From the NCBI GenBank assembly GCA_002494165.1, contig DLBH01000025.1, forward strand, positions 80,427 through 115,448: a stretch of 35,022 nucleotides of DNA. Reading direction: 5' to 3'. The notes beneath the pieces are model-generated. The model was not told where the DNA came from and ran no database searches. It saw only the letters and a program-made list of their open reading frames with translations. Shown here one piece after another: positions 15,076-24,015 of this stretch. Origin of the DNA: Lachnospiraceae bacterium UBA7026. GTDB lineage: Bacteria > Bacillota > Clostridia > Lachnospirales > Lachnospiraceae. The position numbers and the translations under genes were made by a program. The stretch's first letter is position 1; every line of letters starts with the position of its first letter.

Positions 15076-18000
15076 TTACTCGTATATGCCAACATAGCTC
15101 CTGGGATTCTTAAAGGCGTCCTCATTGATCTCATAGATGCGCCTTTCCCGGTCAAAGGAGTCAGGGAGCTGGCCTTTAAAGAGGTCCCTGCGGAAGACGG
15201 TCTCCCTGTAGAAGACATTTTCCAGTCTGGTTTTACCGTTGTCTCCGAGAACATAGCGGATCCGCTCATAATCCTGGTCAAACCATTTCTCCAGTAGGGG
15301 GATGATCTGCTCCCGGAAGACTCTCGCCAGGGAGACAAAAGAGTCCTTGTCGGGAGAAGCCAGGAAAAATCCTTCTCCCAGCTGATAGTCGGGACCGAGG
15401 AAATAGGATATTCTCTGATTGAGGGCATTCATCATCCGCTCTAAAGAGATTCCTTCGATCCGGATGGTTCTAAGGATTCTGGAGTCGGGAAGCACAGGCT
15501 TGATGAAGAAGTCATGATTGAGGGCTCCCAGCACAGTATCCTCGCTGACGTGGGAATCACAGGTGGCTACGATATAGAGGTTGGTCGGCAGACTGAAAAG
15601 TTCCTGGGAATACTGGAGGGTCACGACAGTCTCACTGCTGGCTCCCTCCCGCCGGTTCTCCCGGAGCAGGACGGTGGTCTCTCCGAACAGATGGGGCCAG
15701 GAAAGGTCCACGTCTTCCAGCATTAAAACATAACGGCCATCGGCACAGCTATTGGCAAAGCGCTTGAAAAGACCCTCATGGACGCTGCCTGAGCTGACTC
15801 TCTCGATAAAGGCATCGTAGCCGTGGCCATCCAGGTCCGGGTAAGAGACCTGGAGAATCCGGCCGTCTTCCACGTAAGAGTGGTAGTGGTCCAGAATATC
15901 CGGAACCGGTTCTATGCTGAGGGTTCCCCGGTCCTTGCCTTCGACGATACCTACGGCAGTCATAATGGCTTCATGGTATTTGCCGGTTTTCATGGGGCCC
16001 CTTACCAGGGTGTTTTTAGGATAGAGACGGAAACCCTGGTCTTTTCTGTCAGGATGATCGCTTTTGGGCTTGCTTGGGCCTGGCAGAGCCTGGCCCAGAT
16101 AGGCTCCCGGCAGACCCGCAGCCTGATAGCTAACCTGGGCGGGTCCTGCGGCTTGGGGGCCAGGACCGCTGGAAACATCAGGATTAGCCATGCCTGGCTG
16201 CCTGGCCGCGGCTTCAGCTCCGGCTGCGGCCTTTCTCTCCCTCATGGCCTGGGCTACCTCTCTTTGTTCCGCGCTGCCGCCGCCTATGGTGACAGAGGGA
16301 GCAGAGGACTGGCTTGCAATCCGGCCCCGGATCTTATTGGCCGCGGCAGCATTGGCTGCCTGGCTGGCCCGATCCCCTGAGGCCCGGGAATTATCCTCCT
16401 GGGAAACTTCTTCCTGGGAATTATCCTCCCGGGAAGCTTCCTGGGAGCCGGTCTGGCCGGCTGCGTCAAAGTCATAGTTTTGCAGGCTTTTGGTAATATA
16501 TTCCGTGGAAGCAGACACAGTACCTTCCCGGTAGATGACAGTGGGTTCGGGGACTTCGGAAGCAGGCCGGTAGACCAGTTTTGATCCCAGGGCTGCCGCC
16601 AGGGGATCCTCCGCCGGCTCTTCCTTCCGGGGATAATAGTTATGACAGATGTCTGTATAATTGGAGGCCAGAACCTGGGATGCGGTTGTGACAAGTCCAC
16701 AGATATCCTCTTCAGACATGGTCTTCCACTGGTCATAGGGATAGAGGACAGAAACCTTGATCTTTTCACCGGAAGCCTGGAGGTCCCAGGGCTGGGCTGA
16801 AAGCTGGTTTACCTGGAAGGGGGCAGTCGTCATCAGAGTCAGCATACTGCATTTTTCCCGGATGTCTTCCATAATCTCACTATTGAGGATGACAGGAAGG
16901 TTGAGGGATACCTCCAGATTAACCTGATCACCCTCTGTTACGGTGCAGAAGGCCACGCTGGCCAGCAGGTCTTTGTAACTTTCTATATAGACCAGGTCAC
17001 AGAGAACCCGGTTTACTTTATTATCTTCTTCGTTTTTCCAGTCTGCTTTGGCAGCGTAGCTGAAATTGGGATATTCCGCCAGGAGACTGTCCGCCAGCTG
17101 GTGGAAGGTCTCCGCCGCCTCCTGGCCGGAGGCCTGGAGGGTCAGGGCCTTCTCCGATTTTTCGTCAGCAGGCAGGACGGTGCCGCCCTGTCTGGAGACA
17201 AAGGCACTTAGACGGACAAAGCCGCTGGCATTTTCCAGCTCTACATAAGAGCTGTCTACCAGCCGGGCATATTCGTGGTCTATGAAGTCGACCAGCTCGC
17301 TGATGGGCATATAGCCATAGATACTGTAGACATAGGCGCTGTAGTCCATATCTTCAGGATCCGGCCGTTCCCTGTCTTCCTCGAACTCACCGGGGAAGCT
17401 GACCCGGTAGTACTTGTAGATGTCTCTTAGATAGTTATAGCGGTGGCCCCGGGCGTCTGCATTACAGATGGAGGCGATGACATTGGATTCAATATCCTGG
17501 CCGTAGATCTTCTGGGACCGGGTCTGGAGTTCGTACTGCATCAGCAGGATGTCATCGGCGGAGATGCCTGGATAGCGGTAATACTTTTCATAAAGAAGAA
17601 CGGCCGCACCCACCCAGACAGCCTCCTCCGGCTGGTAGCGGATCTGCAGACTGCGCTCAATTTCACCGGCAGCGGCATAGTAGCTTTCTTCCAGCTCAGG
17701 GAAGAGACCTCCTATGGCTTCGGCCAGCTCGGGCTGCATTTTCCATTCCAGGACATTGTCTTCGGTATGCTTGCCCCAGAAAAGCAGATACCACCAGTAT
17801 TCCTGGCCGGAGAAATCGACCTCTGCCTGGAGTCCGTTGACCTGGGCCAGCTTCTGCCCAAGCCTGTTCATGTCTTCGAGCAGGTCCTCCTCCTTCCGGT
17901 CCAGTTGAAAGGAAAGCTGGAGCAGGTTGGCCACATGGTTAAAAGAAGAATAGATGTCTTTAAGCAGGGCCATCTCCTCATCACTAATCTGGCCGGAGGA

Positions 18001-18096
18001 GGCCATGTTTTTCCACTGGTCTGCCGAGTAAGGACATTTTGACTGATAATCCGCTTCGTACTCGTTATCCCTTTGCTTCTGTTTTATTGTAATCAT
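15076..18096 (-). CDS. McrB-like AAA+ protein with altered catalytic motifs
   Basis: A 1006-aa soluble protein. Residues 1-~560 are unassigned, mostly helical and acidic. Residues ~565-690 form a Gln/Ala/Ser/Gly/Pro-rich linker with repeated SQEE/SQEDNS units. Residues ~690-960 align by eye with the McrB GTPase-type AAA+ domain: Walker A position GPMKTGKY (700-707), a VSYPDLDGHGYDAFIE segment matching the McrB 'HPSYSYEDFIEG' region, Walker B position YVLMLEDVD (789-797), LPTNLYIVATCDSH (836-849) and a C-terminal IIPLLEKWFDQDYERIRYVLGDN helix. Key residues are changed: GKT/S is GKY, DE is ED, the NTAD sensor is CDSH, and the arginine-finger RRRF is LNHDFF. No McrC nuclease is adjacent. Its ATG overlaps the stop of the transporter gene upstream (ATGA), so translation is coupled. 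Function is unknown; McrB kinship is probable, activity doubtful. Confidence 0.75.
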   Translation of the reverse strand: MITIKQKQRDNEYEADYQSKCPYSADQWKNMASSGQISDEEMALLKDIYSSFNHVANLLQLSFQLDRKEEDLLEDMNRLGQKLAQVNGLQAEVDFSGQEYWWYLLFWGKHTEDNVLEWKMQPELAEAIGGLFPELEESYYAAAGEIERSLQIRYQPEEAVWVGAAVLLYEKYYRYPGISADDILLMQYELQTRSQKIYGQDIESNVIASICNADARGHRYNYLRDIYKYYRVSFPGEFEEDRERPDPEDMDYSAYVYSIYGYMPISELVDFIDHEYARLVDSSYVELENASGFVRLSAFVSRQGGTVLPADEKSEKALTLQASGQEAAETFHQLADSLLAEYPNFSYAAKADWKNEEDNKVNRVLCDLVYIESYKDLLASVAFCTVTEGDQVNLEVSLNLPVILNSEIMEDIREKCSMLTLMTTAPFQVNQLSAQPWDLQASGEKIKVSVLYPYDQWKTMSEEDICGLVTTASQVLASNYTDICHNYYPRKEEPAEDPLAAALGSKLVYRPASEVPEPTVIYREGTVSASTEYITKSLQNYDFDAAGQTGSQEASREDNSQEEVSQEDNSRASGDRASQAANAAAANKIRGRIASQSSAPSVTIGGGSAEQREVAQAMRERKAAAGAEAAARQPGMANPDVSSGPGPQAAGPAQVSYQAAGLPGAYLGQALPGPSKPKSDHPDRKDQGFRLYPKNTLVRGPMKTGKYHEAIMTAVGIVEGKDRGTLSIEPVPDILDHYHSYVEDGRILQVSYPDLDGHGYDAFIERVSSGSVHEGLFKRFANSCADGRYVLMLEDVDLSWPHLFGETTVLLRENRREGASSETVVTLQYSQELFSLPTNLYIVATCDSHVSEDTVLGALNHDFFIKPVLPDSRILRTIRIEGISLERMMNALNQRISYFLGPDYQLGEGFFLASPDKDSFVSLARVFREQIIPLLEKWFDQDYERIRYVLGDNGKTRLENVFYRETVFRRDLFKGQLPDSFDRERRIYEINEDAFKNPRSYVGIYE

Positions 18097-19388
18097 AAGG
18101 TTTCCGTTCCTTTCAGGATTTTTAAATAGACGATCTCAATCCGGTTGTTGTCCATTTTTCTTACACAATAGAGATAATTACCCTCTCTGACAGTCTCGCC
18201 CTCTTCGGGAAAATGATCCAGGAGTTCAATCATGTGGCCTCCTATGGAGTCATAGTCTTCCGATTCTATATCTGTTCCCAGGGCGTCGTTGATATCTGCC
18301 AGCCGGGCGCTGCCTTCAATCTCGTACTCATTGTCACCGACGCAGCGGATAACCTCTGATTCCCAGTCGTCAAACTCATCCCTGATATCCCCGACAATCT
18401 CTTCGATCAGGTCTTCCAGGGTAACCAGGCCGGCAGTGGTACCGTACTCATCGAGGACGATGGCGGAGGTGATGGAATTCTTTCGCATCTCCTCCATCAG
18501 GACTGAAGTCTTCTGGAATTCGTAGGTGAAAAAAGGCTTGCGCATGATGTCATGGATGTTAAAGCTGCCGGAGGGGTGGGTCTCATGGTAGAAGAAGAGG
18601 TCTTTGAGATTCAGGATGCCTACCACATGGTCTTTGGACTCCCGGTAAATGGGAAGCCTGGAGTACTGGTCTTCCAGGAAAATCTCCACCAGTTCATCGT
18701 AAGTCATATCCTCCAGGGCAAAGGTCATATCGATCCGGGGCACCATGATATCCTTGGCCACCGAATCACCGAAATAGAGCACATTATTGATCATGGTCTT
18801 CTCTTCGGGCTCGATGACCCCGTCCTCGGTGCTCACATCCACGATGGTCCTCAGTTCCTGTTCTGTCATGGTCTGGTCCCCGTCGGCCCCGATCCCCAGC
18901 AGCCGGCCCAGGATATCACTGAACATATTGACCACATAGATCACAGGGGTCAGAATGCGGGTGATCCAGAGTATAATGGCTGAGTAGGCAAGAGACATGG
19001 ATTCACTTTTTCTGGTGGCAAAATTTTTGGGAGTGATCTCACCAAATATGAGGATGAGAAATGTGAGAATACCCGTTGCCAGTCCGATGATAGTACTGGA
19101 ATTGCCGCTCATGCCACTGGTGGAAGCCAGGTGAATGGCCAGGGTAGTCGTCAGTGAAGACGCCGAGAGGTTGACAATATTATTGCCGATCAGGATAGCA
19201 CTGAGCATCTTTTCCCGGTTCTCCAGAAGATAGAGGACCCTTTTGGCTCTTTTGCTGCCTTCGTCGGCCAGGCCCCTTATTCTGTGGCGGTTGACAGTGG
19301 TCAGTGCAGTCTCTGCCGATGAGAAAAAGGCAGAGAGAAATAAGAGTATAATTAACGCGATAATCTGGCGTAATGAGTCCAGGTCCAA
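18093..19388 (-). CDS. CNNM/CorC-type (HlyC) membrane transporter with CBS domains
   Basis: A 431-aa protein. N-terminal ~185 residues form the DUF21/CNNM membrane domain with about four hydrophobic segments; FFSSAETALTTVNRHRIR and FGEITPKNFATRKSE are characteristic. Then two CBS domains follow (about 205-330; DIMVPRIDM, SRLPIYRES, ITSAIVLDEYGTTAGLVTLEDLIEEIVGDI), and a C-terminal CorC/HlyC domain (about 350-425; YEIEGSARLADINDAL). Family members are linked to Mg2+/Co2+ export or resistance. Start choice: the first TTG at 19397 is only 1 nt from GGAGG (19399-19403), too close. TTG 19388, 10 nt away, is preferred and keeps the full family start. Its stop codon overlaps the McrB-like start by 4 nt, so both proteins are made from one mRNA. 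Confidence 0.9.
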   Translation of the reverse strand: MDLDSLRQIIALIILLFLSAFFSSAETALTTVNRHRIRGLADEGSKRAKRVLYLLENREKMLSAILIGNNIVNLSASSLTTTLAIHLASTSGMSGNSSTIIGLATGILTFLILIFGEITPKNFATRKSESMSLAYSAIILWITRILTPVIYVVNMFSDILGRLLGIGADGDQTMTEQELRTIVDVSTEDGVIEPEEKTMINNVLYFGDSVAKDIMVPRIDMTFALEDMTYDELVEIFLEDQYSRLPIYRESKDHVVGILNLKDLFFYHETHPSGSFNIHDIMRKPFFTYEFQKTSVLMEEMRKNSITSAIVLDEYGTTAGLVTLEDLIEEIVGDIRDEFDDWESEVIRCVGDNEYEIEGSARLADINDALGTDIESEDYDSIGGHMIELLDHFPEEGETVREGNYLYCVRKMDNNRIEIVYLKILKGTETL

Positions 19389-19423
19389 AGTATTCAATCC
19401 TCCAATCAGATGTTGTTTTCACC

Positions 19424-19452
19424 ATTATATTTCACATCAAAACTTCTGTCAA
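19424..19452 (-). promoter_or_regulatory. Consensus sigma-A promoter for the transporter / McrB-like operon
   Basis: On the minus strand TTGACA (19452-19447), a 17-nt spacer and TATAAT (19429-19424) match the consensus perfectly. Transcription starts near 19417, so the leader is short (about 30 nt). Confidence 0.9.
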
Positions 19453-19477
19453 TGAGGGTCCGGGCCTTCTTAGAGTC

Positions 19478-19506
19478 TTGTATTTTAGCGGCAAGTCCTA
19501 TATAAT
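19478..19506 (+). promoter_or_regulatory. Promoter of the Gfo-like / sigma-like / dnaG / trmK group
   Basis: TTGTAT (19478-19483), a 17-nt spacer and TATAAT (19501-19506). It diverges from the transporter promoter; the two -35 boxes are about 25 bp apart. Confidence 0.75.
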
Positions 19507-19562
19507 TTTAAAAAAGGGAAACAAATGTTCCTGTAGTTTTGAGAGTGATGGAGGAGGATCGC

Positions 19563-20585
19563 ATGAGCAGACTGAGGATAGCTATGATTGGTACGGACAG
19601 GGAGGCTCTCCGTTTTTATGAGGCCAACCGATATGGGACAGGTATTGAGGTGACAGCCGTCTGTGGGGCCACAGACCAGGAGACCAGGGACTTTGCCGCC
19701 AGGAAGGGAAGACTGGCCCTCTTTACAGACCCGGAGGACCTGGCCGCCTCTTCAGTATGTGACGCAGTCTTTGTCAGCGGCCGCTGCTCCTTCACGGCTT
19801 TTCTAAAGAAGGGTCAGGCAGAGGGGGAAGAGAAGGAAGGAACGGCCTTCTATCACCGTAATGAGCTTCTAAGCCTTCTCCTTGATCAGGGCAAGCATGT
19901 GATCTGCCAGTCTCCTCTGGCCCTTAAGGCAGAGGAGGCCAGAAAGCTCTTTAAACTGGCCGAAGAAAAAGACCTGGTTCTCATGGAAGCTTTCCATGCC
20001 GCCTCCACACCGGCTTTTGCCAAAATGAAAGACCGGGCCTGCCTGCTGGGGACCTTCAGGGAGGCCTATATCCAGTGCTGTCACCGGACTCCGGCCTATG
20101 AGAGCTTTAAAAGGGGAGCCTGCCCGGAGGACCTGATGCCGGAGATGGGAGGGGGAGCCCTCTACAGTTATGGAAGCCATATGGCTGCCTGTGCCATCCG
20201 CCTTTTTGGCCAGCCGGAGAGGGTGTCTGCCTTCCGGCATATGCTCAACGAAGACACGGAGGGTAGTGCTGTCATGATGCTGCAGTATCCAGATATGCCG
20301 GTGACCATATCCTGTTCTATGATGGCCGACCTGGCAGCCCCCAGTCATATCTTGGGGGACGAGGGGTCCATGCTGATCAGCAATATGGAGAATGTCAAAG
20401 ACCTGCAGGTTTACCGGCCAGCGGTCAAGCAGGTATTCCATTATGAGCAGTCTGATAATACCTACGGTCCTGTGACCCAGCTTTTTGCCGGCCTGGTCAG
20501 GGGAGAGGGAGACCCGGCTTCCGCCAGGGAGCTTAGCCTCGGCACCATTGAAATCCTGGAAAAGGCCAGGGATAACTGCCTTTGA
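19563..20585 (+). CDS. Gfo/Idh/MocA-like oxidoreductase with altered active-site motif
   Basis: A 340-aa protein with the Gfo/Idh/MocA fold: an N-terminal Rossmann half and a C-terminal alpha/beta half (GTFREAYIQCCHR, MGGGALYSYGSHMAACAIRLFG, YPDMPVTISCSMMADLAAPSHILGDEGSM). The start is ATG 19563 with GGAGG 5 nt upstream; an in-frame TTG at 19539 has no ribosome site. Usual members have a GxGxxG loop and an E-K-P motif whose Lys is catalytic. Here the loop reads IGTDREA and the motif is Q116-S117-P118 in HVICQSPLALKAEEA. An insertion of about 25 acidic/basic residues (around 80-97) precedes it. NAD(P)-linked redox activity is therefore doubtful. The family's substrates are sugars or diols; none can be named. 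It is the first gene after the promoter and leads into the sigma-like gene. Confidence 0.8.
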   Translation: MSRLRIAMIGTDREALRFYEANRYGTGIEVTAVCGATDQETRDFAARKGRLALFTDPEDLAASSVCDAVFVSGRCSFTAFLKKGQAEGEEKEGTAFYHRNELLSLLLDQGKHVICQSPLALKAEEARKLFKLAEEKDLVLMEAFHAASTPAFAKMKDRACLLGTFREAYIQCCHRTPAYESFKRGACPEDLMPEMGGGALYSYGSHMAACAIRLFGQPERVSAFRHMLNEDTEGSAVMMLQYPDMPVTISCSMMADLAAPSHILGDEGSMLISNMENVKDLQVYRPAVKQVFHYEQSDNTYGPVTQLFAGLVRGEGDPASARELSLGTIEILEKARDNCL

Positions 20586-20673
20586 TCAGACCGGGACCAG
20601 GGTCTTTGATTGGGATAAACTCTCCCCTGAGGACCCGCCGTCAGAAGTATCTATGGAAAAGAGGAAGAATACT

Positions 20674-21426
20674 ATGAATAATCAGCAGGATTTTCTGCAG
20701 ACAATACTTGAATTAAAAGAATTGGCTTTGACAAAGGGGGGACGGCTTAGTCCCGATGAGATCAGGGGAGCATTTCCTGATATGGATCTTACCGATGATC
20801 ATATGACTTTCATTAGCTCCTATCTGGCAGGTTATCATATCCTGGTGGAGGACTTCCAGGGTGGGGAAGCCACCTGGGAGCCGGAGACACAGGAGGAGGA
20901 TCCCAGAGACCAGCGGCTGGCAGACCTTTATTTGGAGGAGTCCGCCCATTCCGCTACCTTGACAGGCCAGGAAATCAATGACCTGCTGGACAGTCTGGCG
21001 GCCGGCCAGGAGGAGGCCAGGGACATTCTGGTGGAAGCCCGGCTGTCTCTGGCGGCAGATCTGGCGGGAGACTACCGTAACCGCGGGCTTCCCTACAGTG
21101 ATCTGATCCAGGAGAGCAATCTGGGGCTGCTGCTGGCTGTAAGCGATTACCGGCCCGGGTCGGAGGAGTCCTTTGACAGTTTTTTGGAAAGAAGGATCCG
21201 CCGGCAGCTGGAAGATGCCCTCAGGGACTATAATGCTTCCTCCAGGCCCGGAGTCAAAATGGCTGACCAGATCAACCGGCTCAATGAGATTTCCTCGGCT
21301 TTCGCCAGAGACCATGACAGGGAGGCCAGGGTCGATGAACTGGCCGACCGCATGGGAATCCCTGAGGAGGAGGTCCGGACCCTCATGAAGGCGTCTTTGG
21401 ACGCGGTGAATCTGCTGGAACACTGA
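20674..21426 (+). CDS. Truncated sigma-70-like protein, no region 4
   Basis: A 250-aa acidic protein. GAGGAAG at 20661-20667 supports ATG 20674; an ATG at 20653 lacks a site. Comparison by eye with the sigma factor at the right window edge covers its whole length. Residues 5-65 resemble sigma region 1.1 (ELKELALTKGGRLSPDEIRGAF). Residues 84-105 match region 1.2 (ADLYLEESAHSATLTGQE). Residues 113-187 match region 2 (EARLSLAADLAGDYRNRGL, YSDLIQESNLGLLLAV). Residues 190-250 match region 3 (DQINRLNEISSAFARDHDRE, VDELADRMGIPEEEVRTLM). It stops there: region 4 is absent. The region 2.3 Trp-Trp pair is replaced by Arg173-Arg174, and the RIPVH motif is gone. Core binding may persist, but promoter melting and -35 binding look lost. 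It lies 21 bp upstream of dnaG. It could be an anti-sigma-like competitor, a structural remnant or a replication-linked factor. Confidence 0.78.
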   Translation: MNNQQDFLQTILELKELALTKGGRLSPDEIRGAFPDMDLTDDHMTFISSYLAGYHILVEDFQGGEATWEPETQEEDPRDQRLADLYLEESAHSATLTGQEINDLLDSLAAGQEEARDILVEARLSLAADLAGDYRNRGLPYSDLIQESNLGLLLAVSDYRPGSEESFDSFLERRIRRQLEDALRDYNASSRPGVKMADQINRLNEISSAFARDHDREARVDELADRMGIPEEEVRTLMKASLDAVNLLEH

Positions 21427-21447
21427 TGAGCCACTGGAGGTGAACAG

Positions 21448-23247
21448 ATGAAGTACGACGACCAGATCATTGACGAGGTCCGGGACAGGAATGATATAGT
21501 GGATGTGATTGGCAGCTATGTCAGCCTGAAAAGCAGGGGAAGGAATTCCTACTTTGGCCTCTGTCCTTTTCATAATGAGAAATCGCCCTCCTTTCACGTG
21601 GACAGAGAGAGGCAGATGTACTATTGCTTCGGCTGTCACCAGGGGGGAAATGTCTATACTTTTTTGATGGAGTACAACCGGCTGACTTTTCCCGAAGCCG
21701 TTCAGGAACTGGCTCAGAGGGCAGGAATCAGCCTGCCGGAACAGGAGCAGACTCCCGAGGAACGGCAGATGGCGGATGCCAGAACTGTACTTAAAGAGAT
21801 GAATAAGCAGGCGGCAATCTATTTTCACTATCTGCTGAAAAGCCAGAGGGGGGAAAAGGCCCTGGCCTACCTGAGGGACAGGGGGCTCACCGATGAGACC
21901 ATCAGGCACTTTGGCCTGGGCTATGCGGACATTTACCGGGATGATCTCTACCAGTACCTGAAGGCCAAAGGTTACAGCGACCAGCAGATGAAGGATTCCT
22001 CCCTGGTTACTATTGACAGTCAGCGGGGGAGCTTTGACAAATTTTTTAACCGGGTCATGTTTCCCATTATGGATACCCGCCAGCGGGTGATCGGTTTCGG
22101 AGGCCGGGTCATGGGAGAAGGTCAGCCCAAGTATCTCAATTCCAGGGAAACCCTGCTCTTTGATAAGGGCAGAAACCTTTATGGGCTCAACTATGCCAGA
22201 CGGTCCCGGGAGAACAGTCTGATCCTCTGTGAGGGCTATATGGATGTCATTTCCCTCCACCAGGCAGGTTTCACCAATGCGGTTGCCCCTCTGGGAACAG
22301 CATTTACCGAGACCCAGGCTCTGCTGCTGAAGCGCTATACCGGGGAAGTGATCTTGTCCTTTGACAGTGACGGCGCCGGCCGGGATGCGGCCCTCAGGGC
22401 CTTGCCCATACTCCGGGAAAATGGTATCAGGGCCAGGGTGCTGTCCATGACCCCCTACAAGGACCCGGATGAGCTGATTAAAGCTGAGGGGCCGGAGGAG
22501 TACCGGAAAAGGATCGGTGCGGCGGAGCCGGGCCGGCTTTTTGAAATCAGGATTCTCCATGCCGGTTACAAGCAGAGTGACCCGGACAGCCGGACGGATT
22601 TCATCCATGCCGTCTCAAAATATCTGTCCAGGATAGAGGACCCGATCGAGCGGGATAATTACAAGGCTACAGTGTCTAACAAGTATATAATTCCCCGTAA
22701 GGACCTGGACCGGCTGGTGGACCGCTATGGGCTGTCCTACCAGATGGAACAGGCCAACGAACAGTACCGGAGGAAGCCGGAGACAGAGGAGAGGAAGAAG
22801 GAGAAGCAGGATATCCGTAAGAACCAGGCCCAGAGTCTGCTGCTCACCTGGCTCACAGAGGAGCCGGATCTCTATGAAACGATTGCTTCTATTCTCTCGG
22901 CGGATGATTTTCTGGGTCCGCTCTACCATTCGGTAGCTCTCATGCTTTTCAAGCAGCTGGACAAGGGGGAGAAGGTGAATCCGGCCAGGATCATAGACCA
23001 GTTCTCTGACCTGGAGGACCGGGAGAGGACGGCCAGAATATTTAATGCCCACCTGCAATACGCTCCCTCCCAGGAGGAGAAGAGTAAAGCCCTGACAGAT
23101 ATTGTCCGCAAGATCAAGCTGGCCTCCATCGAGGAGGAGATGACCCATACTTCAGATATCCTGCGCTGGCAGGAACTTTTGGGGATGAAGGCCGACATAC
23201 AGAAATTAAAACTGACCCTTGGTCCGGAAAAAGGAGGGGACCACTGA
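21448..23247 (+). CDS. dnaG: DNA primase
   Basis: A 599-aa protein, normal length for DnaG, which makes RNA primers at the replication fork and works with the replicative helicase. The zinc-binding domain has Cys39, His42, Cys60 and Cys63 (CPFHNEKSPSFH and YYCFGCHQGG). The RNA polymerase core includes IGFGGR and PKYLNSRETLLFDK. The TOPRIM metal residues are Glu262 (ILCEGYMDV) and Asp306/Asp308 (SFDSDGAGRDAA). Residues from about 430 on form the helicase-binding region. GGAGGTGA directly precedes ATG 21448. In many Firmicutes dnaG is followed by the primary sigma gene. Here trmK follows and a truncated sigma-like gene precedes. Confidence 0.97.
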   Translation: MKYDDQIIDEVRDRNDIVDVIGSYVSLKSRGRNSYFGLCPFHNEKSPSFHVDRERQMYYCFGCHQGGNVYTFLMEYNRLTFPEAVQELAQRAGISLPEQEQTPEERQMADARTVLKEMNKQAAIYFHYLLKSQRGEKALAYLRDRGLTDETIRHFGLGYADIYRDDLYQYLKAKGYSDQQMKDSSLVTIDSQRGSFDKFFNRVMFPIMDTRQRVIGFGGRVMGEGQPKYLNSRETLLFDKGRNLYGLNYARRSRENSLILCEGYMDVISLHQAGFTNAVAPLGTAFTETQALLLKRYTGEVILSFDSDGAGRDAALRALPILRENGIRARVLSMTPYKDPDELIKAEGPEEYRKRIGAAEPGRLFEIRILHAGYKQSDPDSRTDFIHAVSKYLSRIEDPIERDNYKATVSNKYIIPRKDLDRLVDRYGLSYQMEQANEQYRRKPETEERKKEKQDIRKNQAQSLLLTWLTEEPDLYETIASILSADDFLGPLYHSVALMLFKQLDKGEKVNPARIIDQFSDLEDRERTARIFNAHLQYAPSQEEKSKALTDIVRKIKLASIEEEMTHTSDILRWQELLGMKADIQKLKLTLGPEKGGDH

Positions 23248-23269
23248 AGATACGTTAAGAAAGGTAGAA

Positions 23270-24007
23270 ATGTGCATGAAGCGGACAGATTTGTCAAAGA
23301 GATTGCAGAGAGTGGCAGATAGTGTGACCGCAGGAGCCAGGCTGGCTGACATAGGTACAGACCACGGTTATATTCCTATTTACCTGCTGGAGCAGGGCAT
23401 CTGCCCCAAAGCAGTGGCCAGTGATGTCAACAGCGGGCCCCTGGAGAGGGCCAGAGACCATATCATAGAGGCGGGACTGGAGGATAGGATTGCCCTCCGT
23501 AAGGGCAGCGGACTTAAGCCTGTTGATGTAAACGAGGTAGATACCATCGTCATAGCCGGCATGGGTGGGGACCTGATCTGCCAGATTCTTTCTGACAGTC
23601 CTGAGTTTATGGCAGCGGGCAAGGAGCTGGTGCTCCAGCCCCAGGCAGAAATATTTAAGGTGCGCCGCCTGCTCCACGAAAAGAATTACAGGATTGACCG
23701 GGAGTGGAACCTGCTGGATGAGGGGAAATACTATGTGGTTATCCTTGCCAGGCCGGGAAAGGAATCCTATGACCATGAGGGAGACTATGAGTATGGCCGG
23801 GTTTTGATCCGGCAAAAAGATCCTCTTCTGATCAGTTATCTGCAGGGACAGCTGGCTAAAAAGGAAACCATCCTCAGCAGGCTTTCCCAGGAAAGACACG
23901 GGGAAAGAATCCGGGAGCTCAGGGGTGATATCCGGGAGATCCGGAGAATTCTTAAGGAAATGGGCCGGGAATCCGGAAAAATCAAGGAGATGAGCCAGGA
24001 ATCATAA
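23270..24007 (+). CDS. trmK: tRNA (adenine(22)-N1)-methyltransferase
   Basis: A 245-aa SAM-dependent methyltransferase of the TrmK family, which methylates N1 of A22 in some bacterial tRNAs. The SAM-binding motif is LADIGTDHGYIPIYLL, followed by ASDVNSGPLERARDHI; the family motif IAGMGGDLI lies mid-protein and LQPQAE follows. The C-terminal ~80 residues are a charged helical region (KKETILSRLSQERHGERIRELRGDI), as in the family's coiled-coil domain. ATG 23270 is preferred (AAAGG 5 nt upstream); ATG 23276 is an alternative with longer spacing. It follows dnaG by 22 bp. A Nif3-like gene, often its neighbour, is not downstream; rnpB converges instead. Confidence 0.92.
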   Translation: MCMKRTDLSKRLQRVADSVTAGARLADIGTDHGYIPIYLLEQGICPKAVASDVNSGPLERARDHIIEAGLEDRIALRKGSGLKPVDVNEVDTIVIAGMGGDLICQILSDSPEFMAAGKELVLQPQAEIFKVRRLLHEKNYRIDREWNLLDEGKYYVVILARPGKESYDHEGDYEYGRVLIRQKDPLLISYLQGQLAKKETILSRLSQERHGERIRELRGDIREIRRILKEMGRESGKIKEMSQES

Positions 24008-24015
24008 GCCTTTAG

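Noticed and set aside
20713..22608. 631-codon open frame on the minus strand
   Set aside because: It is antisense to the sigma-like gene and dnaG. Those have clear family motifs and ribosome sites; the minus frame has none and reads as a shadow.
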